Below, piece by piece: positions 7,261 through 15,872 of a stretch of 51,794 bases of DNA. The stretch covers positions 1 through 51,794 of the IMG/VR virus record IMGVR_UViG_3300044987_002198. One strand, given 5' to 3'. The translations under genes were made by a program, and so were the position numbers. The stretch is from a virus. Numbering within the stretch: the first letter of the stretch is position 1; every line of letters begins with the position of its first letter. A model generated the notes under the pieces. The model made no database searches and was not told the DNA's origin. It saw only the letters and a list, made by a program, of their open reading frames with translations.

Positions 7261-8460
7261 ATGGCTATTATCAATGCAAATTTTACGACCCAATCGAGCG
7301 GCATTGCCGTGCCGTCCCCGACCGTAGTCGGCAACGACCTGCTCCGCGTGAATGATGTCAACCCGGACTTCAACATGCTCAACTCCGAAGACTCGGTGCT
7401 TTACCGCATCTTGGCTTTGCTGGCGCGTGAAGCTGACGCAACTCAGCCGCAGTTCTGGTACTTTGAAGACGACCTGAACGCTGTCACCACCACGGTGAAC
7501 GGTGCTGAAGCCAACGTCGCCGAAGCCACTGTCGTCATGGACGATGCCCTGCTTGCAGTAGGTCAGGTTGTTCATAACGTCCGCACCGGCGAAAACATGC
7601 TGTGTATCGCTGTCAATACCGCCCCGAGCTATGAGTTCGAACGCGGATACCAAGGCACGACCGCTGCGGCGATTCTCGACGAAGACCTGATCGCCATCCT
7701 CCCGGCTGTGCTGGAAGACGGCGGCGCACCGAAGGACTGGATTGGCAATCTGCCGACCAAGAAAGACCAGTTCGTTTCCTTCGTCTCGCAGTCCATCAAG
7801 TCCACGGACTTGCAGGAAGCAACCCAGATGCTCAACGGAGCCGGTCAGCTTTCCGCGCAGTACGCCAAATGCACGACTGACCTGATGCGGAAGATGAACC
7901 TGCTGGTTCGTCATTCGAAGAAGTCTCTCGATGCCGGTTTCGCCGCTGGTGTAACCACCAACGCCGCGTACCACACGGACGGGCTGGAACAGCTCATCAC
8001 CACGAACACTGAGCTTCCTATCACCGGTCTGGACTGGGCAAGTTTGAATACGGCCTTCAATGCCGCGTTCGTTCCCACCTCGTCCTCGATGGAAAAGATG
8101 CTGGTCCTCTCGCAGTACGCGTACTCGAAGATCAACAACCTCGTCTGGGGTCATTTCGTCGAAGGCGGAACTCCGTCCTTCCAGAAGACGTTCGGTGCTC
8201 TGATGAGTTCCATTCAGCTCGACGGCGGCGGCATCATCCACTTGGTGGCCGACAAGCATTCCTTCTACCCGAACAACCTCGGGAAGCAGGGCTACCTGCT
8301 CGACATGGCGAACGTCGGCATGAAGAAGATGGCTAACTTCGATCTCTCGTGGCGCGAAGTCCCGAAAGACGAGTACCGCGTCGAGAAGCATGAACTGAGC
8401 GATTCTATCGCCCTCATGCTGAAACATGCGAGCCTCCATCGTACCATCACGTTTGCGTAA
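7261..8460 (+). CDS. Major capsid protein (SU10/DUF5309-like, HK97 fold)
   Basis: The 399-residue protein should form the capsid shell. It follows the scaffold gene, has a perfect AAGGAG site and is the last gene before a strong terminator at 8467-8499, an arrangement that gives high expression. The segment FERGYQGTTAAAI near residue 125 resembles the conserved region of SU10-type capsid proteins, as does the pattern of domains with a long helix in the middle (SAQYAKCTTDLMRKMNLL). Family assignment comes from remembered patterns; a structure prediction would confirm the HK97 fold. Confidence 0.85.
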   Translation: MAIINANFTTQSSGIAVPSPTVVGNDLLRVNDVNPDFNMLNSEDSVLYRILALLAREADATQPQFWYFEDDLNAVTTTVNGAEANVAEATVVMDDALLAVGQVVHNVRTGENMLCIAVNTAPSYEFERGYQGTTAAAILDEDLIAILPAVLEDGGAPKDWIGNLPTKKDQFVSFVSQSIKSTDLQEATQMLNGAGQLSAQYAKCTTDLMRKMNLLVRHSKKSLDAGFAAGVTTNAAYHTDGLEQLITTNTELPITGLDWASLNTAFNAAFVPTSSSMEKMLVLSQYAYSKINNLVWGHFVEGGTPSFQKTFGALMSSIQLDGGGIIHLVADKHSFYPNNLGKQGYLLDMANVGMKKMANFDLSWREVPKDEYRVEKHELSDSIALMLKHASLHRTITFA

Positions 8461-8466
8461 GCGAAC

Positions 8467-8499
8467 AAAAACCCCCGGTTGGTAGCCGGGGGCGTTTTT
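8467..8499 (+). terminator. Intrinsic terminator after the capsid gene
   Basis: CCCCCGG (8472-8478) pairs perfectly with CCGGGGG (8486-8492) across a 7-base loop and is followed by CGTTTTT. An A run before the stem makes it usable in both directions. It begins 12 bases after the capsid stop codon and would let capsid mRNA accumulate above that of later tail genes. Confidence 0.9.
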
Positions 8500-8519
8500 A
8501 AAAATAACAGGAGAATCCT

Positions 8520-8966
8520 ATGAAAAAGTTTATCACAATCGCTATCATGGCTCTGGCAGTGTGCGGAGTTTCCTTCGGGCAATCGTTCGTTGAGGGGGAT
8601 GTCGTAAAGACCATCAACCTGACGGTTACTGGCGGAACCAACCTCACGGCGGACGCTGTGGTGACGGTACCTGCTGGGGAACGCTGGTCGTTGCTTGGCG
8701 TGTACCAAGGATACCCGGCTGGTCAGACCAACACTGTGGTTGTTAAGCGAATCCTTAACGGATTGGCTGCCTCAACTGCCGTAACGGTTGATACATTAGC
8801 CGCCGCTACCGGTTCGACCATCGAATCCATTGGGGAAGGCGACAAGACTGCCGACATTGACTCTATCATCTGTACCGAAGGTGATGTGGTATGGCTCGAT
8901 GGTTCTGGTCAGGCTTCCGGAAACAACACGACCTACAAACTGTTCGTCAAGAGAACCAAGCAATAG
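8520..8966 (+). CDS. Putative exported decoration/head protein with signal peptide
   Basis: The 148-residue protein starts with a classic signal peptide (MKKFITIAIMALAVCGVSFG, then Q), followed by a Thr/Val/Gly-rich beta-sheet domain (VKTINLTVTGGTNLTADAVVTV). It lies directly after the capsid gene and its terminator, where decoration or head-fibre proteins are usually coded. A signal sequence is odd for a virion protein assembled in the cytoplasm. Either it is not cleaved, or the protein is exported and works in the cell envelope. AGGAG precedes the ATG by 6 bases. Confidence 0.7.
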   Translation: MKKFITIAIMALAVCGVSFGQSFVEGDVVKTINLTVTGGTNLTADAVVTVPAGERWSLLGVYQGYPAGQTNTVVVKRILNGLAASTAVTVDTLAAATGSTIESIGEGDKTADIDSIICTEGDVVWLDGSGQASGNNTTYKLFVKRTKQ

Positions 8967-9030
8967 TCTTGTCTTTTGACCGGTCAGCTAGGGTTTGTCT
9001 CGCCCTAGCTGACCACCTTCTCAGAGACTA
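8964..9030 (+). promoter_or_regulatory. Long hairpin between tail genes
   Basis: A perfect 12-base stem (8982-8993 GGTCAGCTAGGG with 9003-9014) closes a 9-base loop. Outside it TAGTCT (8964-8969, containing the stop codon) can pair with AGACTA (9025-9030). There is no T run, so it is not a standard terminator. It ends just before the AAGGAG site of the next gene and may influence mRNA processing, stability or start-site access. Confidence 0.6.
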
Positions 9031-9043
9031 AAAAGGAGATAAC

Positions 9044-9634
9044 ATGGCTGAGTACACAGAGTTGCAGTTGAAGGCAAAAGAAGAAGGCATCAAATCATGG
9101 CACGTCAAATCCGATGAAGTGCTGGCCGATGAACTGGCCGCGAAATGGGCAACGCCCGTTCCCGAAGATGAGAACAACGAGGTCGTAGTCTCGGAAACCG
9201 TCAAGGAAGCCCCGAAGTTTATCGCACCGGCTCCCGCCGCCGCAAAACCGCCGCCGCCCGCCGCCGCCCCCGAAGGAAAAGTCACCTTCTACTGGAAGGA
9301 CAAACGTAACGTCGAATTTACAATCGAAACGCGCAAAGCCACTCCGACATCGTTGCGTCAGGCCGAATCATTCGCCAGCAAGAACAGCGTTATCGTTCTC
9401 GACCCAACTAACCCGATTGAGAAACAGGCCATTGAAAAACTTCGCAAAGATGCGAAATTTAAACTCGACTTCGATGAGGTTGATAACCGCCGCAACACTC
9501 CCGGCCAAAAGGGAGCCAAACTCGACGAGCTGATGGAACTGGACACGAGCGTCCTCATCCAGATGGTCGGAGGGTCGATAGCCGACAGCCGTAAAACTCG
9601 CGGCGAGCTGATTCAGCAGATCATGGGCAATTAA
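9044..9634 (+). CDS. Hypothetical virion-region protein with Pro/Ala hinge (196 aa)
   Basis: The protein has a charged N-terminal helical part (residues 1-55), a low-complexity hinge rich in Ala and Pro (about 63-80, APAPAAAKPPPPAAAPEG), a small beta domain (KVTFYWKDKRNVEFTIETRK) and a helical C-terminus (KLDELMELDTSVLIQMVGG). The middle beta domain and hinge suggest two modules joined by a flexible linker. It lies between decoration and tail-adaptor candidates, so a head or neck role is plausible but unproven. The family is not recognised. AAGGAG precedes the start. Confidence 0.75.
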   Translation: MAEYTELQLKAKEEGIKSWHVKSDEVLADELAAKWATPVPEDENNEVVVSETVKEAPKFIAPAPAAAKPPPPAAAPEGKVTFYWKDKRNVEFTIETRKATPTSLRQAESFASKNSVIVLDPTNPIEKQAIEKLRKDAKFKLDFDEVDNRRNTPGQKGAKLDELMELDTSVLIQMVGGSIADSRKTRGELIQQIMGN

Positions 9635-9649
9635 CCCGAAGGACATGGC

Positions 9650-10510
9650 ATGACATCGTTAAAAGAGCTTCGTTATCTTCTGAGAGATTGGATTGAGGAC
9701 GACTCGATTGACGATGTTTTTGCCAACTTCATTAACGAGGCTATCAAAGAGTGCGAGACGATTGTCGATTTCTCGGAACTCTACGCTGAGTTGGCCGTAA
9801 CGGTACCGGATACGGGCATATTCACTGAGCCTGCCCGTTGCCGCGAGATCCTCGAAGTGATTCCCGTTACGAGCACGGGATTCCCCGCTTACCGCTTTAT
9901 TCCCCGCCAGCGGGTAATTTCCCAGAGCGAGTCTGTACTTATGGAATACACGATGTGTCCATACTCTGGCTTCGAGGAAGAAGAAGCCAGCTACACGGTA
10001 TCCGTGACTCAGGGAAGTAAGACCATCACCAAGGTCGGCTCCACGTTCTTCGCCGCCGCTGACATAGGCAAGCGGTTGATGCTCGACGACAGCTCCGAGC
10101 TATACGAAATCACAGCCGTGGGAGCGACAACAATTACTGTCACCCCGGCTGTCACCGCCGACACAGACACGAGTATTATTGCTCGGGTCAATCCAGCCGG
10201 TACCCGCCGTTTCATTCTCCGAGATCAGTACAACAACGTCAAGGGAGGGGCGATGGTCGTTTCCTATCAGCGTAAGCACCCAAGGGTTTACGAGGACGCT
10301 TCCATGCTCCTGATACCCTGCCCGCGCTCCGTGGCACTCATCGCGCTCCAGCAAGCATTGATGACCAACAAGTATTCAGTCGATGCCCAGCGGCTCGCGC
10401 AAGCTGTCACAGATGCCAAACACGCGGAACTCGACAACTTCGCTTTCAAAACAACCCGCAGGAAAGTAGGAGACAGTTCTTTTGCTGTTCGCAGTAGAAG
10501 GGGGCAGTAA
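9650..10510 (+). CDS. Putative head-tail adaptor / tail tubular protein A-like
   Basis: The 286-residue product starts with a helical segment typical of adaptor proteins (MTSLKELRYLLRDWIEDDSI...FINEAIKECE), continues with a beta-rich insert (about 105-175, SYTVSVTQGSKTITKVG... TITVTPAVTADTDTSI) and ends in a long helix (VALIALQQALMTNKYS). This architecture, with the position between capsid and tail-tube genes, matches the gp4/gp11-type dodecameric adaptor that sits below the portal. The beta insert resembles repeats seen in gut-phage decoration proteins and may face outward. The stop overlaps the next start (TAATG). Confidence 0.65.
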   Translation: MTSLKELRYLLRDWIEDDSIDDVFANFINEAIKECETIVDFSELYAELAVTVPDTGIFTEPARCREILEVIPVTSTGFPAYRFIPRQRVISQSESVLMEYTMCPYSGFEEEEASYTVSVTQGSKTITKVGSTFFAAADIGKRLMLDDSSELYEITAVGATTITVTPAVTADTDTSIIARVNPAGTRRFILRDQYNNVKGGAMVVSYQRKHPRVYEDASMLLIPCPRSVALIALQQALMTNKYSVDAQRLAQAVTDAKHAELDNFAFKTTRRKVGDSSFAVRSRRGQ

Positions 10511-10698
10511 TGCCTCCCCGCAAATCCTACAATCCGTACAAGATCAACACGGAGTCGATCAACCGTTTTCGCGGCGTGGCGAATCCTGAGAATGAGCTGA
10601 CTATGGCAAAGGTATACGTCGGCTCTTCCAATAACTGCGTGAGTTTTCGTACCGGCGAGTTGACCATTCGCTCAGGACAAGTCAGGGAGAGTATCTAA
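10510..10698 (+). CDS. Small protein; paralogue of the 11744-11926 module (62 aa)
   Basis: The 62-residue product ends in ELTIRSGQVRESI and has an F-x-G-(V/I) start followed by a DNA- or protein-fitting loop; the gene at 11744-11926 ends in VFKTRPGQVRESLFSGE and has the same general pattern. The pattern (F-G-(I/V)..., then D/N-x-hydrophobic-x-x-R-x-G) resembles the first 60 residues of tail-tube proteins of short-tailed phages, where the N-terminal arm ends in an R-P-G motif. It may thus be a free-standing N-terminal arm of a tail protein. It overlaps both neighbours (TAATG at each side), which implies tight coupling with the next gene. Confidence 0.65.
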   Translation: MPPRKSYNPYKINTESINRFRGVANPENELTMAKVYVGSSNNCVSFRTGELTIRSGQVRESI

Positions 10699-11747
10699 TG
10701 GCAGACGCAAACGGCATCATATTTAAGAATCCAACGCTGAACACTTGGTTCGTCGCGCCTGCCGTTGACCTGACGGCGTGGAACGTGCTTACGGTTTCAA
10801 ATTGCCCCGACACGGCGTTTAATCTGGAGTACACCTACGTTCCGGCTGCCGCGAAGTGGTCGAACGGAACTCGGCATATCTGGAAAGACACGCTCTGGTA
10901 TCTCTCTGATGGCACAACGACCTTTCACGCGCCGGACAACGGACTCAACACCCCTCCAGCTACGTTCTACCGGACGCTGGAGTATCCGCTGACGATTAGG
11001 GTTGTTGGTGCAGGATTTTCTGGCGTAAATGGTGACTATCAGTACTCATTTGGTGGGGGTGAGTATCCTCCGATGTACACACGCGGATTTTATTATCTGA
11101 AGTATAATTATGGAGATGAGCAATGGAATATTTCAAGCCTCATTGAGGGGCTCAGCACCTCCTATTACCTTTGTGACTCAACAGATTTCCTGCCACCGAA
11201 ATCTGACTGGTTGGAATCCGTTCCGACCGGAGATCTTCTGCCCGCCCCAACCCTCGAATACTCGCTGGAAGCAGGGGCCGCAAGCGTATCTCCGACTTCT
11301 TCCACCGCAACGTGGGTATCCAATAACCCCACCTCCGGCTTCGTTTCTTTGACCGGCACGCCGAACGAGGACTTCGGGTACGTCATCACCTTCGACGTTC
11401 AGGGCGGCGCGGACTACCCGTACTACAAGTATTGCACCAAGACGGCGGGAGAAGTTTACGGGGCTCTGCCAGAGACCACGAGAGATGGTTTTATCTTCGC
11501 AGGCTGGTTCACACTCGCCGGGGGAGAAGGAACCCGCATAGCGGCAACGGACGAACTTCTGGAAGCCGCCGACGCAACCTTTTACGCCAAGTGGGTAAAT
11601 AATGTATCAGGAAAGATAGGTTGCGGAGCCTGTTTGGTATCGCTGTTCGTGATTGGAATTGGAACCGACATCTTTTGCGAATCCATTGGTTCCCGCCTCT
11701 CCAAAACCACGCCGCAGACCATCGTCCGAAGGTTACCGACACCATGA
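10698..11747 (+). CDS. Virion protein with InlB-type B-repeat (349 aa)
   Basis: Residues 1-150 are aromatic and beta-rich with no recognised fold. Residues about 227-298 (VITFDVQGG through GFIFAGWF to FYAKW) match the Listeria-Bacteroides/InlB B-repeat pattern (T-F-D-x-N/Q-G-G, G-Y-x-F-x-G-W, Y-A-K-W), a small adhesin domain common on bacterial surface proteins. The last 45 residues include a hydrophobic stretch (ACLVSLFVIGIGTDIF). An ATGA overlap with the next gene argues that the frame to 11747 is real. It sits in the tail-tube block and could be a tail-side adhesion protein; its origin may be a bacterial surface protein. Confidence 0.65.
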   Translation: MADANGIIFKNPTLNTWFVAPAVDLTAWNVLTVSNCPDTAFNLEYTYVPAAAKWSNGTRHIWKDTLWYLSDGTTTFHAPDNGLNTPPATFYRTLEYPLTIRVVGAGFSGVNGDYQYSFGGGEYPPMYTRGFYYLKYNYGDEQWNISSLIEGLSTSYYLCDSTDFLPPKSDWLESVPTGDLLPAPTLEYSLEAGAASVSPTSSTATWVSNNPTSGFVSLTGTPNEDFGYVITFDVQGGADYPYYKYCTKTAGEVYGALPETTRDGFIFAGWFTLAGGEGTRIAATDELLEAADATFYAKWVNNVSGKIGCGACLVSLFVIGIGTDIFCESIGSRLSKTTPQTIVRRLPTP

Positions 11748-11926
11748 ACAAGACGTACCATAGACGAGTATTTGGGGGAAAGATCGCGACCTTTGATGGT
11801 ATTCATCAAGGTAAAGGTGCCATGCTACCTGATGCTTTGGAAATGTCCCTGAACGCGACGTTCGATGATAACGTATTCAAAACCAGACCCGGCCAAGTGC
11901 GGGAATCACTATTTTCTGGAGAGTAG
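11744..11926 (+). CDS. N-terminal module of tail-tube protein, split off by in-frame TAG (60 aa)
   Basis: This short ORF (MNKTYHRRVFGG to FSGE) stops at TAG (11924-11926) and the ATG of the 1238-residue tail gene follows with no gap in the same frame. Reading through the TAG would give one protein of about 1299 residues. Its FDGI... DALEMSLNATFDDNVFKTRPGQ pattern is that of the N-terminal arm of stopper/tail tubular B-like proteins, which usually is part of the large chain. The start overlaps the previous stop (ATGA). It could be a nonsense split, an amber readthrough site or a genuine separate gene, since a paralogue exists at 10510-10698. Confidence 0.65.
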   Translation: MNKTYHRRVFGGKIATFDGIHQGKGAMLPDALEMSLNATFDDNVFKTRPGQVRESLFSGE

Positions 11927-14900
11927 ATGAAAAAATTTATCAATGACAAATCACCCTTCTCGAATAGCCTTGATGAAATGGATGGTCAGGTTCTTATCCT
12001 CGAAGGACACGACCGACCGAGATACATCTACCCGTTCAATAGTGAAGCAGGATACTTGGGATTAACCGGATGGGCTGAACATTGGAATAAGCCGACCTTC
12101 AATCAGGAAGGTGTTGGTGAATTGGATTCAAATAAGTACTACTCGATTATCGTAGTTCCCTATAAAAGCGACATAGCCGCAGGCGGATTACCTATCATGG
12201 GAGAGCCTACACAACGGGCTATTCCAATTCAGCCAACAGCAGGATTTAAATCTATCGTTTTCAACATACCTACCCATGAACAGCAAGTAATTAAAGATTG
12301 CGGAATTGCGTACTACGACGCGACGGGAACGATGACTGATGAAAATAAGACCGGACTCAACGCATGGATTACGAGTGCTTATGTAGGCAAAACACTCAAG
12401 AATGTTGAAACAGGGCTGACCTATCCAATCACAGCTAACACAGCAACGGTAATCACCGCTACAGGTTCTGTATTCTCCGTAGGAGATCGTTACCAGATTC
12501 TTTCGGATACGGTTACAGGACGCTTCATATACGCCGCAGAGATGCCCTCCTCTAATCAGGTCGTGTTCTCGAATTTCTATTTGATCGGAATTGTTCAGAA
12601 TAACACGGAGACGACATACGCCCTTGAACGATTCTTCGAAGGGGCGGATATCTGGGACTTTTCAGCGGGGTATTTTCCACCGCCAAACGCAAACTGCGTG
12701 AAGAATGTTTCTGGGATTATGTTCTGCGGCGGGGGAATAACGGATGAGTCTGGGCTTGCTGAGTACAAAGGCGCGGCGGAAGTTCGAGCGGCAACTGCGG
12801 CATCCAACAAAGAAATCACTTTGAGTTATATCGACGACACGTACACCGACGCGAACTTAAATAAAATTGTCCGCATCACATTGGGATCGTCTCACTCTTC
12901 GTTTGCCGACATTCACGTCGGCAGTTATGTGACGATTACTGGAGCATCTAATCCTGCAAACAACGTGGAGTCTGCTCGCGTTCTCCGTGTCGATCCGGCA
13001 GGGATGTGGATCGAGTTTGAAAACGATAAGGCAGAGATTGCCACGACCGTCGTAGCCAGTACACCAATTATTACAACGGGAAGTAATGGGACTATCGACA
13101 CGGTTGTTCCTGCATCCCGAGCAACGACCGAATCGTGGGTGCTTACCTGCATCGCGGGAAGTTTTGCAGGAACAGCTCCAGTTATCGTTGGGGCAAGTGT
13201 TGGTAATGGGGTTATTACAACCCCCGTCCCAAATGCAGATGCTGTTGCAGAAACATGGACACTCACCTGTACCGCAGAAACAAATACGTTCTCAGCTGGT
13301 ACCGTCACAAAATCGGGAACGGGGAGTTGGACAACAGCACCCATCCCATCGCTCAAAGCGTTGGCTGTTGCTGAAACGTGGACAATGACCTGTACGTATA
13401 AGAGAATGGTTCCGGTGTATTCGAGCATTGCTACATCTGGGCTGTCGTCGTCGCTCTATTCTCGATTTGAAACACCTGTCGTTGGAAGCAATGCAGTCCC
13501 CTCCTCTTCTGTTGTTTTTACGTGTATCGCACAGACGACAGCATCCGCATCTTTACTAGGAACATTCACACTTCGTCCGACCTGCAACGGGGTGACGTAC
13601 ACAGATATTGTAGTAAATAACAATGCAGGGAATATAGTAATAAGCGCAGCGGGCGTGTCGTTAAGCATACTGACATTCTATCAGACTTCAACGAACCCGA
13701 CCGCATACGCTAAGTTTGATATCGGGGATACGATAACCGTTTCAGTAGGTGCCGTAGCTGGGGGCGGTAGCACGTTTTCTGTAGTCGGAGGTGTTACAGG
13801 GAACATCGGATTTATGACAAGCGGCACCCCTTACCTTTCTAACTATTTTGGGATAACGATTCCCGATGGGACGACTCCGTGGGAAGTAAATGATACGGTT
13901 CAATTTACCGTCTCCGCGATTAGGGGCAATGGAGCACGGTTCTCTGTGGTTGGAAGTCTGTCGGGTGTAAAGGCAAATCTTACCAGCGGGCAACAATACA
14001 GTAATTCGTTCTTCTCTATTCTCGTTGGAGACGGCTCTACGAAATGGGCAACGAGCGATTCGATTACTTTCGACGTTGTGGCTACAGCGGATGCCAGTGC
14101 GTTCTCAGTGGTAGGGGATCGGTCGGGGGTGCAGGCTCCACTTACCATTGACGAGCTGTACACGAACGATTATTTTTCAACGACCGTAAATTCAGGAACC
14201 CCTACTTGGCAAGTCGGGGATAGTATTTTCTTTACGACTACCAAGACCTTCGCTCCCGTTACGTCTACAACGATGCAGGCCAGCGTAATCCCTAATTACA
14301 TCAAGGGTGTGCTCTCCGGAGAAGATGCAACGAATTTTACAGAAGGCATGGTAGATGCAAAGTTCATGTTCGTATCTGACCGATCTGGGTCATATTACAT
14401 TTCATGGGTAGATCCAATCACCCAGAAGATCGGGATTTCCGCAAAGTACACTGGAAACAATACAAGCCTAGATACGTACAAAATCAGTTCTGACCCGTCT
14501 CTTTATTATTCAGACTCCAAAAACCCTCACCGCGTTCGGAGTGGAGCGATTGTCGATATAGGAGACTCCATCACAGGTATATCCTCCGTTGGGGATAATG
14601 TTCTGGTGTTTTGCCGCAGCTCTTTGTGGAGAGTATCCGTCGAATCCCTCGGTGCGCATCCTGTCCTTATCTCGGATAACATCCGCTGTCCCGCGCAGTT
14701 CTCCATCGTCAAGGGGGAGAAGCTGGTTGCCTTCTACGACGGAACGGGGATCAGTGTGACGGACGGCGTTACAGCCGCGTCTCGTACTTCCTACAAGGCA
14801 AAAGAATACCTTGCCAATATCAACAAGGCATATGAGCAAAACATCGTCGGCGTGTACGACCGCGAGAACCGCCGCTTCGAGTTCGTATTTCCGATGGGGG

Positions 14901-15643
14901 ATGAGACGCAGAATAACTACGGGCTTATTGTCACTGAGGATACTTGGAATTGTTACCCCTCCGCTAGGCCTGACTGCAATGCATTGTGGACGAACTATGA
15001 CTCTGGAAATCTTCGAGTCTATCACGGCACGACCGGGGAAAAGCCAGATAACAACGGGATTATTTGGAAGCATGACGGGAATGCTGACGGTACTGTCGTA
15101 GCTATAATGACCATTACGGCAATTTCAGGACAAGTTATTACGATCTCCGCAACGGAGGCACTCGCCCTCACCGCGGGGGATGTGATAACGATCTATCCGG
15201 TAATCAGCGGGGAGCCGTACTCCAGCGCGATTATTGAAGCTGTTGAAACGATTACCGAAAACCCCTACACCTATGAAATCACGCTATCGGCATTGCACGA
15301 TCTCACGGCCTATGTAGCCGGGGATTTGATCTATTCCGGATACATCCCGTTCGATTACGGGATTAAGTGGACGGATTTCTCATCTCCGCAGTACCGGCAC
15401 CAAGTCCGCAACATTCAAATTGATTTGGAAAACATGACTGGCAAGCTATACGTCGATCATTTCTTGGACATGAACGAGACTCCCGTGGCGATTAACGAGT
15501 ACGATGTAACCCCTGCCGACTCGAAAATCACCGTTCCGTTCCGTATGGGCAAGTGTTACAAATACGGCTTCCGGCTGCGCGGCGTTTCGAGTACCCAACT
15601 GAAAATAAGCTCTTTCGAGTTGATGTTTGACTCTCAGGTGTAG
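11927..15643 (+). CDS. Tail-tube (stopper / tail tubular protein B-like) protein with internal repeats
   Basis: The 1238-residue protein is probably the main nozzle component of a short tail. Residues 1-290 and 800-1238 look like the beta-propeller body of tail tubular B proteins (e.g. SITGISSVGDNVLVFCRSSLWRV, VVGVYDRENRRFEFVFPMGDETQNNYGLIVTEDTWNCYP in pieces). Between them lies an insert: four segments spaced about 40 residues apart containing W-x-x-T-C (about residues 400-530), then three tandem 54-55-residue repeats (about 612-772) with FSVVG...SG...LT...Y.N.(Y/F)F and a W-x-(V/S)-x-D-(S/T)-(I/V)-x-F end. This repeat pattern is like that of gut-phage head-fibre/decoration proteins. GGAG lies 5 bases before the ATG. 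See the in-frame TAG upstream. Confidence 0.7.
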   Translation: MKKFINDKSPFSNSLDEMDGQVLILEGHDRPRYIYPFNSEAGYLGLTGWAEHWNKPTFNQEGVGELDSNKYYSIIVVPYKSDIAAGGLPIMGEPTQRAIPIQPTAGFKSIVFNIPTHEQQVIKDCGIAYYDATGTMTDENKTGLNAWITSAYVGKTLKNVETGLTYPITANTATVITATGSVFSVGDRYQILSDTVTGRFIYAAEMPSSNQVVFSNFYLIGIVQNNTETTYALERFFEGADIWDFSAGYFPPPNANCVKNVSGIMFCGGGITDESGLAEYKGAAEVRAATAASNKEITLSYIDDTYTDANLNKIVRITLGSSHSSFADIHVGSYVTITGASNPANNVESARVLRVDPAGMWIEFENDKAEIATTVVASTPIITTGSNGTIDTVVPASRATTESWVLTCIAGSFAGTAPVIVGASVGNGVITTPVPNADAVAETWTLTCTAETNTFSAGTVTKSGTGSWTTAPIPSLKALAVAETWTMTCTYKRMVPVYSSIATSGLSSSLYSRFETPVVGSNAVPSSSVVFTCIAQTTASASLLGTFTLRPTCNGVTYTDIVVNNNAGNIVISAAGVSLSILTFYQTSTNPTAYAKFDIGDTITVSVGAVAGGGSTFSVVGGVTGNIGFMTSGTPYLSNYFGITIPDGTTPWEVNDTVQFTVSAIRGNGARFSVVGSLSGVKANLTSGQQYSNSFFSILVGDGSTKWATSDSITFDVVATADASAFSVVGDRSGVQAPLTIDELYTNDYFSTTVNSGTPTWQVGDSIFFTTTKTFAPVTSTTMQASVIPNYIKGVLSGEDATNFTEGMVDAKFMFVSDRSGSYYISWVDPITQKIGISAKYTGNNTSLDTYKISSDPSLYYSDSKNPHRVRSGAIVDIGDSITGISSVGDNVLVFCRSSLWRVSVESLGAHPVLISDNIRCPAQFSIVKGEKLVAFYDGTGISVTDGVTAASRTSYKAKEYLANINKAYEQNIVGVYDRENRRFEFVFPMGDETQNNYGLIVTEDTWNCYPSARPDCNALWTNYDSGNLRVYHGTTGEKPDNNGIIWKHDGNADGTVVAIMTITAISGQVITISATEALALTAGDVITIYPVISGEPYSSAIIEAVETITENPYTYEITLSALHDLTAYVAGDLIYSGYIPFDYGIKWTDFSSPQYRHQVRNIQIDLENMTGKLYVDHFLDMNETPVAINEYDVTPADSKITVPFRMGKCYKYGFRLRGVSSTQLKISSFELMFDSQV

Positions 15644-15644
15644 T

Positions 15645-15860
15645 ATGGCAAGACGAATACCTATAGGGATTACGGATACCGCTCAGCTAGGAGAACTGGT
15701 TGATAGGGAACTGTCCCGTCTTGAAACACTGGGGAAGCAGGGATTCGTGTCCACATCCCGTCCAGTAGATAAATCACAATCGTATTTCTTTGTGGACAAA
15801 GGGATTCTAAAATTCTTTAATGCAACAACAGGAGTTACAGGCTCTGTAACCGTAACGTAG
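15645..15860 (+). CDS. Small virion-region protein (71 aa)
   Basis: The ATG at 15645 (MARRIPIG) starts one base after the tail-tube stop, with AGGTG about 5 bases upstream; the frame is open earlier, but this is the likely start. The product has a helical N-terminal half (ITDTAQLGELVDRELSRLE) and a beta C-terminal half ending GVTGSVTVT. No family is recognised. Proteins like this beside tail-tube genes can be tail-knob or fibre-attachment parts, which is inference. Two stops in a row (TAG TGA) end it. Confidence 0.7.
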   Translation: MARRIPIGITDTAQLGELVDRELSRLETLGKQGFVSTSRPVDKSQSYFFVDKGILKFFNATTGVTGSVTVT

Positions 15861-15872
15861 TGAGGTGAGATT

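Noticed and set aside
7117-8439. 440-residue minus-strand ORF
   Set aside because: It is the antisense of the scaffold and capsid genes; the composition is that of a shadow frame in GC-biased third positions.
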